A stretch of DNA of 64,000 nucleotides from Pseudomonas fluorescens (GTDB lineage: Bacteria > Pseudomonadota > Gammaproteobacteria > Pseudomonadales > Pseudomonadaceae): contig NZ_CABVIR010000010.1 of NCBI RefSeq assembly GCF_902498065.1, positions 62,001-126,000 on the forward strand, read 5' to 3'. Of the stretch, positions 24,116 through 31,941 are shown piece after piece. The position numbers and the translations under genes are program-made. Under the pieces are notes generated by a model. It was not told the origin of the DNA. It saw only the letters and a program-made list of their open reading frames with translations, and did not search any database. Each line of letters opens with the position of its first letter. Positions within the stretch are counted from its first letter, which is position 1.

Positions 24116-25498
24116 ATGGAATTGAGAATCGATCGACAGGCAATGGTGCCGGTCGTACAGCAAATCGTCGACGCGCTGGCTTGCTGGCTGCGTCAGAACG
24201 AGATGGAACCGGGGACGCGATTACCTTCGGCGCGGCAAATCGCACGGGTCAATTTGCTCAGTCAGTCCAGCGTCGTTGAAGCCTGCGAGCGCCTGGTAGC
24301 TCAAGGCATGCTGGTGCCGCGTCATGGCGCGGGCTTCATCGTCGCAACCCCGGCGCTGATCGCTGCGGACTTGCCTTGGTCCGAGGGTGCAGAGGTCAAT
24401 CCGCGCGGCAGCGGCAGGGAACTGCAATTAGGGGGGGGCGGGCTTCCCGAAAGCTGGCGTGAAACCGACGACCTGATCTACGCGATCCGTCAGGTCAGTC
24501 GCACTGACATGGCTGCGCTGTTCAACTACAGCACGCCGCAGGGTTCGCGGGCGCTGCGTCAGCAAATTCTCAAGCGCCTGAGGCTGCTGGATATCGTCGC
24601 AGAAGAAAGCCGAATCATGACAACGGCGGGCGCCAGTCAAGGGCTTGACCTGATCGTGCGCACTTTGCTCAAGCCAGGTGATTGTGTGGTGGTGGAAAGT
24701 CCCGGTTATTCCTTGCTGTTCGAGCTGCTCAGGCTTCGTGGTGTCAACATGCTTGAAGTACCGCGCACACCACGCGGGCCGGACATCGAAACGCTCGAGG
24801 TACTGCTGCGGGAGAACAAGCCCCGGGCATTGTTCATCAACAGCTTCTATCACAACCCGACGGGCAGCAGTCTGGCGCCGGCGGTGGCGGAGCGGGTCCT
24901 GCAACTGGCGAAAACCCATGGCACGCTGGTGATCGAAGACGATGTCTACGCGGATTTGCACAGCGGCCCGGGCGCGCGGCTCGCCGCCCTGGAGACCGAT
25001 GACAATGTGATTTACCTCGGCAGTTACTCCAAGATCCTCAGCAGTTCGTTGCGGGTCGGGTTTGTCGTGGCTGGCGCTGAAGTCATTTCAAGGTTGGCCG
25101 AGGTCAAGAGGATCAGCAGCATGGGCTCTTCCGGTTTTTGCGAGTCGGTGCTGGCCTGCCTGTTGGCGAGCGGTGCCTATCGCAAAATGGTACTGCGGCT
25201 GCGACAGCGTTTGAGCAGTGATCGACAGGCCGCATTGCAGATGCTGGAAGACGCCGAGTGGGAGGTCTTCGGCAAACCCGTCGGCGGCTTGTTCATCTGG
25301 GCGCGATCGCGCAAGTCCGACTACGCTCACGTGCGGACACAGGCTCGGCGCTATGGTGTCCTGCTGTCTTCTGCGACAGCCTTCAGCCCCACCGGTGAGA
25401 CCCATGCCTGGCAGCGTATCAATGTGGCCTATGCCTGTGATCCGCGAGCCCGGGCATTTTTTCAGGCCACCGCTTCGGATCGACCTCAAGCGTTCTGA
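24116..25498 (+). CDS. MocR-type GntR/aminotransferase-like regulator
   Basis: The 460-residue protein joins an N-terminal GntR winged helix (about residues 10-78, GTRLPSARQIARVNLLSQSS and HGAGFIV) to a fold-type I PLP domain (about 100-455). The PLP lysine is K306 in YLGSYSKILSSS; TAGASQGLDLI and NPTGSS are cofactor-pocket motifs. MocR proteins use PLP or its aldimine as effector, often for amino acid, vitamin B6 or osmolyte genes. Neither flanking gene is an obvious target. ATG 24116 follows AGGAG at a long spacing of about 10 nt. Target unknown. Confidence 0.9.
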   Translation: MELRIDRQAMVPVVQQIVDALACWLRQNEMEPGTRLPSARQIARVNLLSQSSVVEACERLVAQGMLVPRHGAGFIVATPALIAADLPWSEGAEVNPRGSGRELQLGGGGLPESWRETDDLIYAIRQVSRTDMAALFNYSTPQGSRALRQQILKRLRLLDIVAEESRIMTTAGASQGLDLIVRTLLKPGDCVVVESPGYSLLFELLRLRGVNMLEVPRTPRGPDIETLEVLLRENKPRALFINSFYHNPTGSSLAPAVAERVLQLAKTHGTLVIEDDVYADLHSGPGARLAALETDDNVIYLGSYSKILSSSLRVGFVVAGAEVISRLAEVKRISSMGSSGFCESVLACLLASGAYRKMVLRLRQRLSSDRQAALQMLEDAEWEVFGKPVGGLFIWARSRKSDYAHVRTQARRYGVLLSSATAFSPTGETHAWQRINVAYACDPRARAFFQATASDRPQAF

Positions 25499-25606
25499 AA
25501 ACGACGTTGGCGTAGCTTTTTGCCATTATTCCGACGCCAGAGACTTGTGTTGATACAGGCCCGTTGCGAATCTGCGTTAACAGACTATGTCAGGGGACTA
25601 AGTGCA

Positions 25607-27571
25607 ATGATTTCGGCCGTGCAAGGACGTTTTGCCAACCTCGGTATGGCAAAAAAACTGGGTGTCGGGTTTCTGCTGGTGCTGCTGTTGACAGCCTTGG
25701 TGGCGGCCATTGGCGTATGGTCCCTGCAAACCATCAGCCAGCGTTTCGACGGGCTCAAGCAGATGTCGTCGCTAAACAGTGGCCTGCTCAAGGTACGACT
25801 GCTCGAGCAGGAATACGCCTTGCACGGCAACCCGAAAATCGTCACTGCGTTGCACGAGGGCGTTGAAGGCCTTGTCGTTCTGGCGAACCAGCTCAAGGCG
25901 CAATCACCGGCCAACGTGCCGGTGATGAACGACGTCGAGCAATCGTTGGGCGCTTACCGCAAGGCGTTTGACGAGTTTGTCTCGCTGAGTCAGGCCAAGG
26001 ATCTGGCGCTGGAGATGGCCAGTTGGTCGGTGTCCAGCGTGGCCAACAACCTCGATGTGCTGCAGGCCGGCCTCGCCGACGATGGCGCTTATTCCTTGAA
26101 GGAGTCCGAGGGCAAGGACGGTAGCCAGTTCATCGAACAGGCCAATCAGGTCAGCCAGGTATCGCGGCTGATGTTGCAAGCCATGAACGAAGCGCGCGTG
26201 CGTCTGGACCAGAGCCGCAAGGGTGACGACAGTGCCGGCCAAGGCAAGATCGAGCAGGCCGATCAGGCGCTGGTTCAGGCCGAGCAACTGAAAACCACGG
26301 TCAAGGATGAGGGTTACCAGACTGTCCTCAATGAGGTGGTCGGGCACATTGGCGGTTTCAGCGAAAAACTTGCCGAGTACACCGGCCTGCTGGCGCAGGA
26401 AAAAACCGTCTATGAACAGCTGAATCAGCGCGCCGCGCAGGTAGTAGAGCGGGTGGATCAGGCCTATGTCGCCGAAGACCATTCGATGCAGGCCGAGCTG
26501 AAAAAGAATTCGCTGCTGATTATCGGTTCATCGGCCCTGGCCTTGCTGGTCGGGCTGATCGCGGCGTGGGTGATTACCCGATTGATCGTAGGGCCGTTGC
26601 GCAGTGTGATTCGTGTCGCTCAGCAGATTGCCGCAGGCGATTTGAGTGCAACGGTCGAAGTGACCCGCCGGGATGAGATCGGCCAGCTGATGCAGGCCAT
26701 GCAGCAAATGGGCGCGGGGCTTAGCAGCATTGTCAGTGGTTTGCAGGCGGGCATCGAGCAGTTGGCCAGTTCGGCGCAATCGTTGTCGGCGGTGACCGAG
26801 CAGACCAATCTTGAAGTCAGCAGTCAGAAGGAAGAAACCGAGCAGGTCGCAACCGCAATGAACCAGATGACCGCTACCGTGCACGACGTTGCACGTAACG
26901 CGGAAGAAGCTGCCCAGGCTGCGCAGATGGCGGACGACAAGGTCGAAAGTGGCCAGGTGGTAGTGCGCCAGAGCATGGCGCGAATCGAACAGTTGGCAGA
27001 CTCGGCGTCCTCGGCCAGTTCCAGCATCGAAAGCTTGAGTGCGGAAATCCAGAATATCGGCACGGTGCTCAGCGTGATCAAGAGTGTCGCCGAGCAGACC
27101 AACCTGTTGGCACTGAACGCGGCCATCGAGGCGGCACGGGCCGGCGAGCAGGGCAGGGGGTTTGCCGTGGTCGCTGATGAAGTGCGGGCCCTGGCGAAGC
27201 GGACCCAGCAATCGACTGAAGAGATCGAACGACTGGTCAGCGCCTTGCGTTCGGCAGCGCAGTCGTCGGTGCATCAGATCCAGAGCAGTGGCGAGTTGGT
27301 GAAGATGGCGGTCAGTGATGCGCTTCAGACCGAAAGTGCCTTGGGCAGTATTGCGGCGGCGGTGTCGTTGATTCAGCAGATGAACCAGCAGATTGCAGCG
27401 GCTGCCGAGGAGCAGAGTTCGGTGGCTGAGGAGATCAACCGCAGTGTGACCAGTATTCGTGCGAGTGCTGATCAGTCTTCATTGGCGATGCAGGGGAATG
27501 CGGCGTCGAGTATCGAGCTGGCGCAGTTGGGGGTTGAGTTGAAGGGGATGGTCGGGCATTTCAGGCTTTGA
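25607..27571 (+). CDS. Methyl-accepting chemotaxis protein, HBM-type
   Basis: A 654-residue transmembrane chemoreceptor. TM1 about 18-38, a large all-helical periplasmic domain about 41-300, TM2 about 302-325, HAMP about 325-380, and the cytoplasmic signalling tip (QTNLLALNAAIEAARAGE at about 500-517). The roughly 260-residue helical sensor is the size of the helical bimodular (HBM) domain of McpS-type receptors, which bind organic acids; the ligand here is not shown. No C-terminal CheR-binding pentapeptide. ATG 25607 was chosen because the upstream 29 codons carry no membrane-protein features. It ends next to a 70-bp repeat array. Confidence 0.9.
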   Translation: MISAVQGRFANLGMAKKLGVGFLLVLLLTALVAAIGVWSLQTISQRFDGLKQMSSLNSGLLKVRLLEQEYALHGNPKIVTALHEGVEGLVVLANQLKAQSPANVPVMNDVEQSLGAYRKAFDEFVSLSQAKDLALEMASWSVSSVANNLDVLQAGLADDGAYSLKESEGKDGSQFIEQANQVSQVSRLMLQAMNEARVRLDQSRKGDDSAGQGKIEQADQALVQAEQLKTTVKDEGYQTVLNEVVGHIGGFSEKLAEYTGLLAQEKTVYEQLNQRAAQVVERVDQAYVAEDHSMQAELKKNSLLIIGSSALALLVGLIAAWVITRLIVGPLRSVIRVAQQIAAGDLSATVEVTRRDEIGQLMQAMQQMGAGLSSIVSGLQAGIEQLASSAQSLSAVTEQTNLEVSSQKEETEQVATAMNQMTATVHDVARNAEEAAQAAQMADDKVESGQVVVRQSMARIEQLADSASSASSSIESLSAEIQNIGTVLSVIKSVAEQTNLLALNAAIEAARAGEQGRGFAVVADEVRALAKRTQQSTEEIERLVSALRSAAQSSVHQIQSSGELVKMAVSDALQTESALGSIAAAVSLIQQMNQQIAAAAEEQSSVAEEINRSVTSIRASADQSSLAMQGNAASSIELAQLGVELKGMVGHFRL

Positions 27572-27584
27572 CGCTTTGGAACTT

Positions 27585-27951
27585 GGCGGCCTGACAGCCG
27601 ACCTGTTCTCGTGGATATACCCGGAACCCCTGTGGGAGCTGGCTTGCCAGCGAAGGCGGCCTGACAGCCGACCTGCTCTCATGGATATACCCGGAACCCC
27701 TGTGGGAGCTCGCCCACCAGCGATGGCTACCTGACAGCCAACCTGCTCTCATGGATATACCCGGAACCCCTGTGGGAGCTCGCCCACCAGCGATGGCGGC
27801 CTGACAGCCGACCTGCTCTCATGGATATACCCGGAACCCCTGTGGGAGCTGGCTTGCCAGCGATGGCGGCCTGACAGCCGACCTGTTCTCATGGATGTAC
27901 CCGGAACCCCTGTGGGAGCTGGCCTGCCGGCGATGGCGGCCTGACAGCCGA
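27585..27951. repeat. 70-bp direct repeat array, 5.2 copies, REP half in each
   Basis: Five complete 70-bp units begin at 27585, 27655, 27725, 27795 and 27865, with a partial sixth at 27935. Each starts GGCGGCCTGACAGCCGACCT (third copy GGCTACCTGACAGCCAACCT) and carries CCGGAACCCCTGTGGGAGCT near its centre. Copies differ at a handful of sites, including TTGCCAG against CCACCAG. The CTGTGGGAGCTGGCTTGCC part is one half of the local REP palindrome. It fills most of the gap between the chemoreceptor gene and the terminator at 27991; no coding sequence was accepted in it. Confidence 0.93.
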
Positions 27952-27990
27952 TCATTTTTTCCGGATGTAACTGCCCATCAAATTCAATGC

Positions 27991-28019
27991 AAAAAAAACC
28001 ACCTCTTCAGGTGGTTTCT
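27991..28019 (-). terminator. Intrinsic terminator of the 28035 gene
   Basis: The 11-bp stem (AAACCACCTG pairs with AGGTGGTTT) reads on the minus strand into an eight-T run, 16 bp past the stop of the 256-residue gene. Confidence 0.88.
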
Positions 28020-28034
28020 TCTCAACAATTCTGA

Positions 28035-28805
28035 TCAGTCGTAAATCACTTTCTTCTTCCAGTCCGCATCCGCCTCGACGTCTTTGAGGCCTTCGGTCAA
28101 TTGGTTCACTTCGCCTTCAGCCGGTGCAATGTTGTCCATGACTTGTGCATTTGCGCGGGCCAGGAGCTTTTCCAGGTATTCCAGTTGTTCGGCGTAGACC
28201 TGAGGTTCCTGCTGTTTGCGCAGGTATTGCACGCCACGCTCGAACGCCAGTCGAGCCTGACCAGGCTGGTTTTGTTGCAAGGAGTGCTGGCCGAGGTTGT
28301 TGAAGAATTCGATGTGCAACAGGACGAGGATGTGGCGAACTTCGCGGATCCAGCGTTTGGCTTCGTTGGTCGGCAGAAAACCGTCCTGTGCCGCGCGGGT
28401 GATCTGCCCGTGCAGGGCCTCGAGCAGGAAGCGTACATCCTTGGCTTTGGCTTCGGTCTGGATCGGTGCCGGCGGGTTGTTGACCGGGATCGATTCACCC
28501 TGCGCAACCAGGGTGTTCAGTTCGCTGATCCGCACCTTGAGGTTGGCGCTGGATTTTTCCATGTTCAACAGGCGCTGGCAGACGTTCAGCTCCAGGCGAG
28601 TCAACAGCAGCTTGAGTGCCGGTGTCATCAACTGGCCAGGGAACGTTTCGGTAATTTCACCACAGCGACGCAGGCGGTCGTTGAGTTCAATCTTGGTGCG
28701 GGCCTTTTCCAGTTTGTTGTTTTCCACCACATGGTTCATGTACCCAATGGCGATCAATAGTGCGATCCCGGCTACGACTAGCAGGGTGATCATGAGTGGT
28801 GTCAC
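28035..28805 (-). CDS. Membrane-anchored coiled-coil protein, unknown
   Basis: A 256-residue protein with an N-terminal membrane anchor at about residues 4-24 (MITLLVVAGIALLIAIGYM) and a cytosolic, mainly helical remainder rich in Leu, Glu, Arg and Gln, with probable coiled coil or TPR-like stretches (about 170-220, GQHSLQQNQPGQARLAFERG). No enzymatic motif. GTG at 28805 has AGAGG upstream; the ATG at 28793 is an alternative. I do not recognise the family; similar proteins occur widely in Pseudomonas. It is monocistronic with its own terminator. Confidence 0.78.
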   Translation of the reverse strand: MTPLMITLLVVAGIALLIAIGYMNHVVENNKLEKARTKIELNDRLRRCGEITETFPGQLMTPALKLLLTRLELNVCQRLLNMEKSSANLKVRISELNTLVAQGESIPVNNPPAPIQTEAKAKDVRFLLEALHGQITRAAQDGFLPTNEAKRWIREVRHILVLLHIEFFNNLGQHSLQQNQPGQARLAFERGVQYLRKQQEPQVYAEQLEYLEKLLARANAQVMDNIAPAEGEVNQLTEGLKDVEADADWKKKVIYD

Positions 28806-29095
28806 CGGTAAGACCTCTTTATGGGATTCGCGTGCGAGTGTAGTGGCTTGGCAGGGGAGCGCATAGGGCCGCTCGACGGGTTGAAACGAACGGGCTTATG
28901 CCTGTATCGACCGCAACCCTGCTTATATAAGTAATCGTGTGCGAGGTGCACATTGCCATCATCTGTTGCTTGGGTGGACTATAACGTCTTGGCGGGTGTC
29001 AGAATATAGGCGTCAAACACCGGGCGAGCAAAAAGCCGTATTCAGCGTCCAAAGCAGGGCGAAGTCATTGATTTAAATAAATTTATATCTGGGGG

Positions 29096-29124
29096 TTGAC
29101 GACCTCTCAATCCATCCATAGAAT
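29096..29124 (+). promoter_or_regulatory. Sigma-70 promoter of the tRNA cluster
   Basis: TTGACG (29096-29101), a 17-bp spacer, then TAGAAT (29119-29124), followed by a GC-rich discriminator (GCGCGCC) of the sort seen at stringently controlled stable-RNA promoters. It drives the four tRNAs starting at 29187. The rest of the 28806-29095 gap shows no gene; it should hold the promoter of the minus-strand 28035 gene. Confidence 0.75.
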
Positions 29125-29186
29125 GCGCGCCACTTACAGCGTAAAGCACACAGCGAAACGCGGTAGGGAGTGAATGTTGTACGTGT

Positions 29187-29262
29187 GTCCCCTTCGTCTA
29201 GTGGCCTAGGACACCGCCCTTTCACGGCGGTAACAGGGGTTCGAGTCCCCTAGGGGACGCCA
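29187..29262 (+). tRNA. tRNA-Glu (UUC), copy 1
   Basis: A 76-nt cloverleaf with CCA encoded. Acceptor GTCCCCT pairs with AGGGGAC, anticodon stem CCGCC/GGCGG holds the loop CTTTCAC, and the T arm has GTTCGAGTC. The anticodon TTC reads Glu GAA and GAG codons. First of four genes in one transcript. Confidence 0.97.
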
Positions 29263-29266
29263 ATAT

Positions 29267-29342
<76 letters not shown>

Positions 29343-29446
29343 ATTTTAAACAGCGTTGCTTTCGGGCAGGGCTGAGTGAAACCAGAACCAAGTCTTCGGA
29401 TGCGGGTCTGGGCACCGAAACACACACCATGTGTTCCGGGCAGCGT

Positions 29447-29522
29447 GTCCCCTTCGTCTAGTGGCCTAGGACACCGCCCTTTCACGGCGGTAACAGGGGT
29501 TCGAGTCCCCTAGGGGACGCCA
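29447..29522 (+). tRNA. tRNA-Glu (UUC), copy 2
   Basis: Identical by eye to the copy at 29187, with CCA encoded. It follows a 104-nt spacer after the first tRNA-Gly and precedes the second tRNA-Gly by 3 nt. The pair is a direct duplication of the Glu-Gly unit. Confidence 0.97.
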
Positions 29523-29525
29523 TTT

Positions 29526-29601
<76 letters not shown>

Positions 29602-29606
29602 AATTC

Positions 29607-29640
29607 ACAAAAACGCCGCTCATTGAGCGGCGTTTTTGTT
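29607..29640 (+). terminator. Intrinsic terminator of the tRNA operon
   Basis: AAAAACGCCGCTC pairs with GAGCGGCGTTTTT around a short loop, ending in a T-rich run just past the last tRNA. Confidence 0.9.
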
Positions 29641-29665
29641 TGTGCAAAATGTGTATCCAAGCCTG

Positions 29666-29703
29666 AAAAAAAGGCCCGCCAGTCAGACTGAGCGGGCCTT
29701 TTG
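29666..29703 (-). terminator. Intrinsic terminator after the LysE gene
   Basis: An AAAAGGCCCGC/GCGGGCCTTTT stem; read on the minus strand it runs into seven Ts, 15 bp past the LysE-family stop codon at 29718. It faces the tRNA terminator, so the convergent units are insulated. Confidence 0.88.
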
Positions 29704-29717
29704 TGTGGGCGGTGTTT

Positions 29718-30359
29718 TTACATCGACAGAATCAGGCGCCCGGCGAACAGGATCAGAATCACCCCCATGGTGCGTTCGAACCAATGCCCCATGCGCATGA
29801 ACAGCACGCGTACCCGGCTGCTGGAAAAGAACAGGGCAACGATGACAAACCACAGTGCGTTCACGAAACACATCCAGAGGCCGTAGAGCGCCTGAACGTT
29901 CAGCGGAGTCGTGGCGCTGATGAGGGTGGTGAAGATCGCCAGGAAAAACAGCGTGGCCTTGGGATTGGTCGCGTTGGTCAGAAACCCGGTGGTGAACGCC
30001 TTCAGCAGCGTTTGTTCGACAACCGGCTCGTCGGCTTCTTTGTCACCTTCCAGCGCAGATTTGGGCTTGCTGCGCAACAGGCTCACGCCCAGGTACAAAA
30101 TGTAGGCACCGCCGATCACCTTGGCCACGGTCAGCAGCCAGGGCGTGGTGTGCATCAGCGCGCCGACACCCAGCAGGGTGTAAAGCACGTGCACGGAAAT
30201 GCCCGCACCGATGCCCAGCGCGGTACAGATGCCTACCCACCGACCGAAACGCACGCTCTGGCGGATGGTGACCGCAAAATCCGGACCGGGAGCGACCACG
30301 GCCAGAAAGTGAATCGTCGCCAGCGCCAGGAACTCGCCCAGGTAATTCGAATACTGCAT
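29718..30359 (-). CDS. LysE-family amino acid exporter
   Basis: The 213-residue inner-membrane protein has about six helices; the N-terminal region holds the family motif FLAVVAPGPDFAVTI (about 15-29), and the final helix is MGVILILFAGRLILSM. LysE/RhtB exporters pump out amino acids or analogues. Start ATG 30359 follows the stop of the upstream oxygenase by one base (stop at 30361), so the two are surely cotranscribed. The upstream gene suggests the exported substrate is a hydroxylated amino acid, which is an inference. Confidence 0.9.
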   Translation of the reverse strand: MQYSNYLGEFLALATIHFLAVVAPGPDFAVTIRQSVRFGRWVGICTALGIGAGISVHVLYTLLGVGALMHTTPWLLTVAKVIGGAYILYLGVSLLRSKPKSALEGDKEADEPVVEQTLLKAFTTGFLTNATNPKATLFFLAIFTTLISATTPLNVQALYGLWMCFVNALWFVIVALFFSSSRVRVLFMRMGHWFERTMGVILILFAGRLILSM

Positions 30360-30360
30360 C

Positions 30361-31131
30361 TCAACTCCAGAACGTAAGGGGTGAAGCATTGCCGCGATAG
30401 CCGACAAAGAACGAAAGGCTCAAGCGCGGATCGGCCACACCCGGTGTCACCGAGTGCATGCAGCGCGAATTGAACATGATGAAATCACCGGGTTCCGGAA
30501 GGATCTCCAGGATCGGAGCGCCGAGCAGCGCCGGATCGATGCCGTAACTGTCGCCACGCATTTCATCGAACTGGTCGGGCGAAATGTCGTGATCCCACAT
30601 CTGCAGTGCGCCGCCTTCGGCGGGCATGTTCAGGTAAACATTGCAGGCGAACTGCGCGTCGAGGCTTCTGGCCTGGTAACTGTCCGGAGCGTCCTTGGCG
30701 AAGATGTCGTGGTGGGCCAGAAAGCACACGCCGGGTTTCACGACTCGAGACAACCCGACATACATCTTGCGCCCGTAGAGGTTCTCCAGATGCGCACCCG
30801 CCGGCCAGGACTCATCGAGCATGCAACGCAGGGTGTCGACCGGGGACGAGTAGGGCGCGCAACGGTTGCGCAATTCGGCGATGTTGCGCGTGGCGCGTTC
30901 GAAATAGTCCTCAATCAGCAGTGGCTGGTTTTCCGCTTCATAAAACGCCATGCCGATACGGCCGATGCTCGGCGCGTTGATGTAGCCCTCGAAGCCGGGC
31001 GCGAGAATCTTGTCGCCGATCTGCGTTGCCAACGGCGGGGGCAGGAAGCCTTTGACCCGAATGGCGAGGACTTCTTCGTTGGCCAGTTTTTTTATGCACG
31101 TCTCATCGAGACGCTCGACGTCAAGCATCAT
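30361..31131 (-). CDS. 2-oxoglutarate/Fe(II) oxygenase
   Basis: A 256-residue non-haem iron enzyme. The likely facial triad is H140 and D142 in LAHHDIF with H226 in SRCMHSVTP; R236 in PRLSLSFF is the likely 2-oxoglutarate anchor. The spacing and the jelly-roll pattern match the family. The Asp indicates a hydroxylase rather than a halogenase, which has Gly or Ala there. Overall size and the PAEGGALQMWDHDI segment recall free amino acid oxygenases, but I cannot confirm. It abuts a LysE exporter and lies near an AlaX tRNA-editing gene. Substrate unknown. Confidence 0.82.
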   Translation of the reverse strand: MMLDVERLDETCIKKLANEEVLAIRVKGFLPPPLATQIGDKILAPGFEGYINAPSIGRIGMAFYEAENQPLLIEDYFERATRNIAELRNRCAPYSSPVDTLRCMLDESWPAGAHLENLYGRKMYVGLSRVVKPGVCFLAHHDIFAKDAPDSYQARSLDAQFACNVYLNMPAEGGALQMWDHDISPDQFDEMRGDSYGIDPALLGAPILEILPEPGDFIMFNSRCMHSVTPGVADPRLSLSFFVGYRGNASPLTFWS

Positions 31132-31223
31132 GGTTCAGGTCCATCTATCGGATAGTCAACGGAACCCGCGAATGCAGGCTCCCCCGGCGCCAGGCGAGGC
31201 CGGGTTCGGTCTCGCCCACTTGC

Positions 31224-31850
31224 TCAATCCACGCTGTAGTGGACTGACAGCGTTCCTTTCTTCTGCGAAACGGAAGCGATCGTGACCGTGCCCAACTCCT
31301 TCAGGCTACGTACGTGGGTGCCGCCGCAACCATAGGCGGGCAGTTCACCGAAACCGATTTCCCGTGCACCTTCGCGCAACGATGTCAGGCGCGGCAGGTC
31401 ATGGGCGATCCATTGCTCAATGCCGAACTCGACGGTTTGGGCATCAACTTCCTGTGCGGAGTCCGTCGGTTTGAACTGCACACGTCCTTCGCCCGGCCAG
31501 TGATGAGCCTTGATCGGCATCCAGCCCATGGCCTGGACGAAATGGCCGATCAGATGGCCGGCGGAATGCATCCGCGTATTGAACTGACGACGCGGCTCAT
31601 CGACGCGAATCTGGATCATGCCGAGAGGTGCCGGGCGGTCGACAAAATGGATGATCCGGTCCGGGTCCTGGACCACGCGCAAGACCTGGCTTTCGCCGAT
31701 CCAGCCTGTGTCAAACGGCTGTCCGCCGCCCTGAGGGTGAAACAGTGTTGCGCGCAGCACCACGGCGAACTCGTTCTCGTGCGGCGTGCAATCCAGTACT
31801 TCCACGTTGGCCTTGAGGTCATCACTATGGAAAAAGAGGCGAAGCGTCAT
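31224..31850 (-). CDS. AlaX-type alanyl-tRNA editing protein
   Basis: A 208-residue stand-alone editing domain of the AlaX/ThrRS-AlaRS second-additional-domain family, which deacylates mischarged tRNA-Ala. Zinc and catalytic residues are H95 and H99 in RMHSAGHLIG and C175 and H179 in GCGGTHV; the N-terminal FHPQGGGQPFDTG is the other hallmark. Short of the C-Ala and synthetase parts, so trans-acting. ATG 31850 was preferred over an ATG five codons earlier because of AGGG spacing. It lies upstream of the oxygenase-exporter pair with a 92-bp gap and diverges from a LysR gene. Confidence 0.88.
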   Translation of the reverse strand: MTLRLFFHSDDLKANVEVLDCTPHENEFAVVLRATLFHPQGGGQPFDTGWIGESQVLRVVQDPDRIIHFVDRPAPLGMIQIRVDEPRRQFNTRMHSAGHLIGHFVQAMGWMPIKAHHWPGEGRVQFKPTDSAQEVDAQTVEFGIEQWIAHDLPRLTSLREGAREIGFGELPAYGCGGTHVRSLKELGTVTIASVSQKKGTLSVHYSVD

Positions 31851-31882
31851 ATTCCATGCCCTCATTAAAGATTCTGTTTTTT

Positions 31883-31911
31883 ATTATATGAAGCGTGGAA
31901 TTGCGTGATAA
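31883..31911 (-). promoter_or_regulatory. Candidate promoter for alaX
   Basis: On the minus strand, TTATCA (31906-31911) precedes TATAAT (31883-31888) by 17 bp. The perfect -10 and optimal spacing place a start near 31876, about 25 nt before the editing-protein start codon. It lies in the 91-bp divergent gap shared with the LysR gene, where the regulator would be expected to bind. Confidence 0.45.
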
Positions 31912-31941
31912 TCCGTTCAAACATCAAAGGAATGTTGCGCT

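Noticed and set aside
27585..27951. CRISPR array
   Set aside because: The repeats are contiguous without unique spacers, the unit is 70 bp, and no cas genes are present in the window.
27479..27955. Minus-strand frames of 62-68 codons with repeated SGRHRWQASSHRGSGYIHES
   Set aside because: They are translations of the 70-bp repeat. The unit length is not a multiple of three and the frames have no ribosome binding site, so they are not genes.
30361..31131. Free amino acid halogenase
   Set aside because: The iron-binding segment has HHDIF, with Asp in place of the Gly or Ala needed for a halide; a hydroxylase is the safer call.
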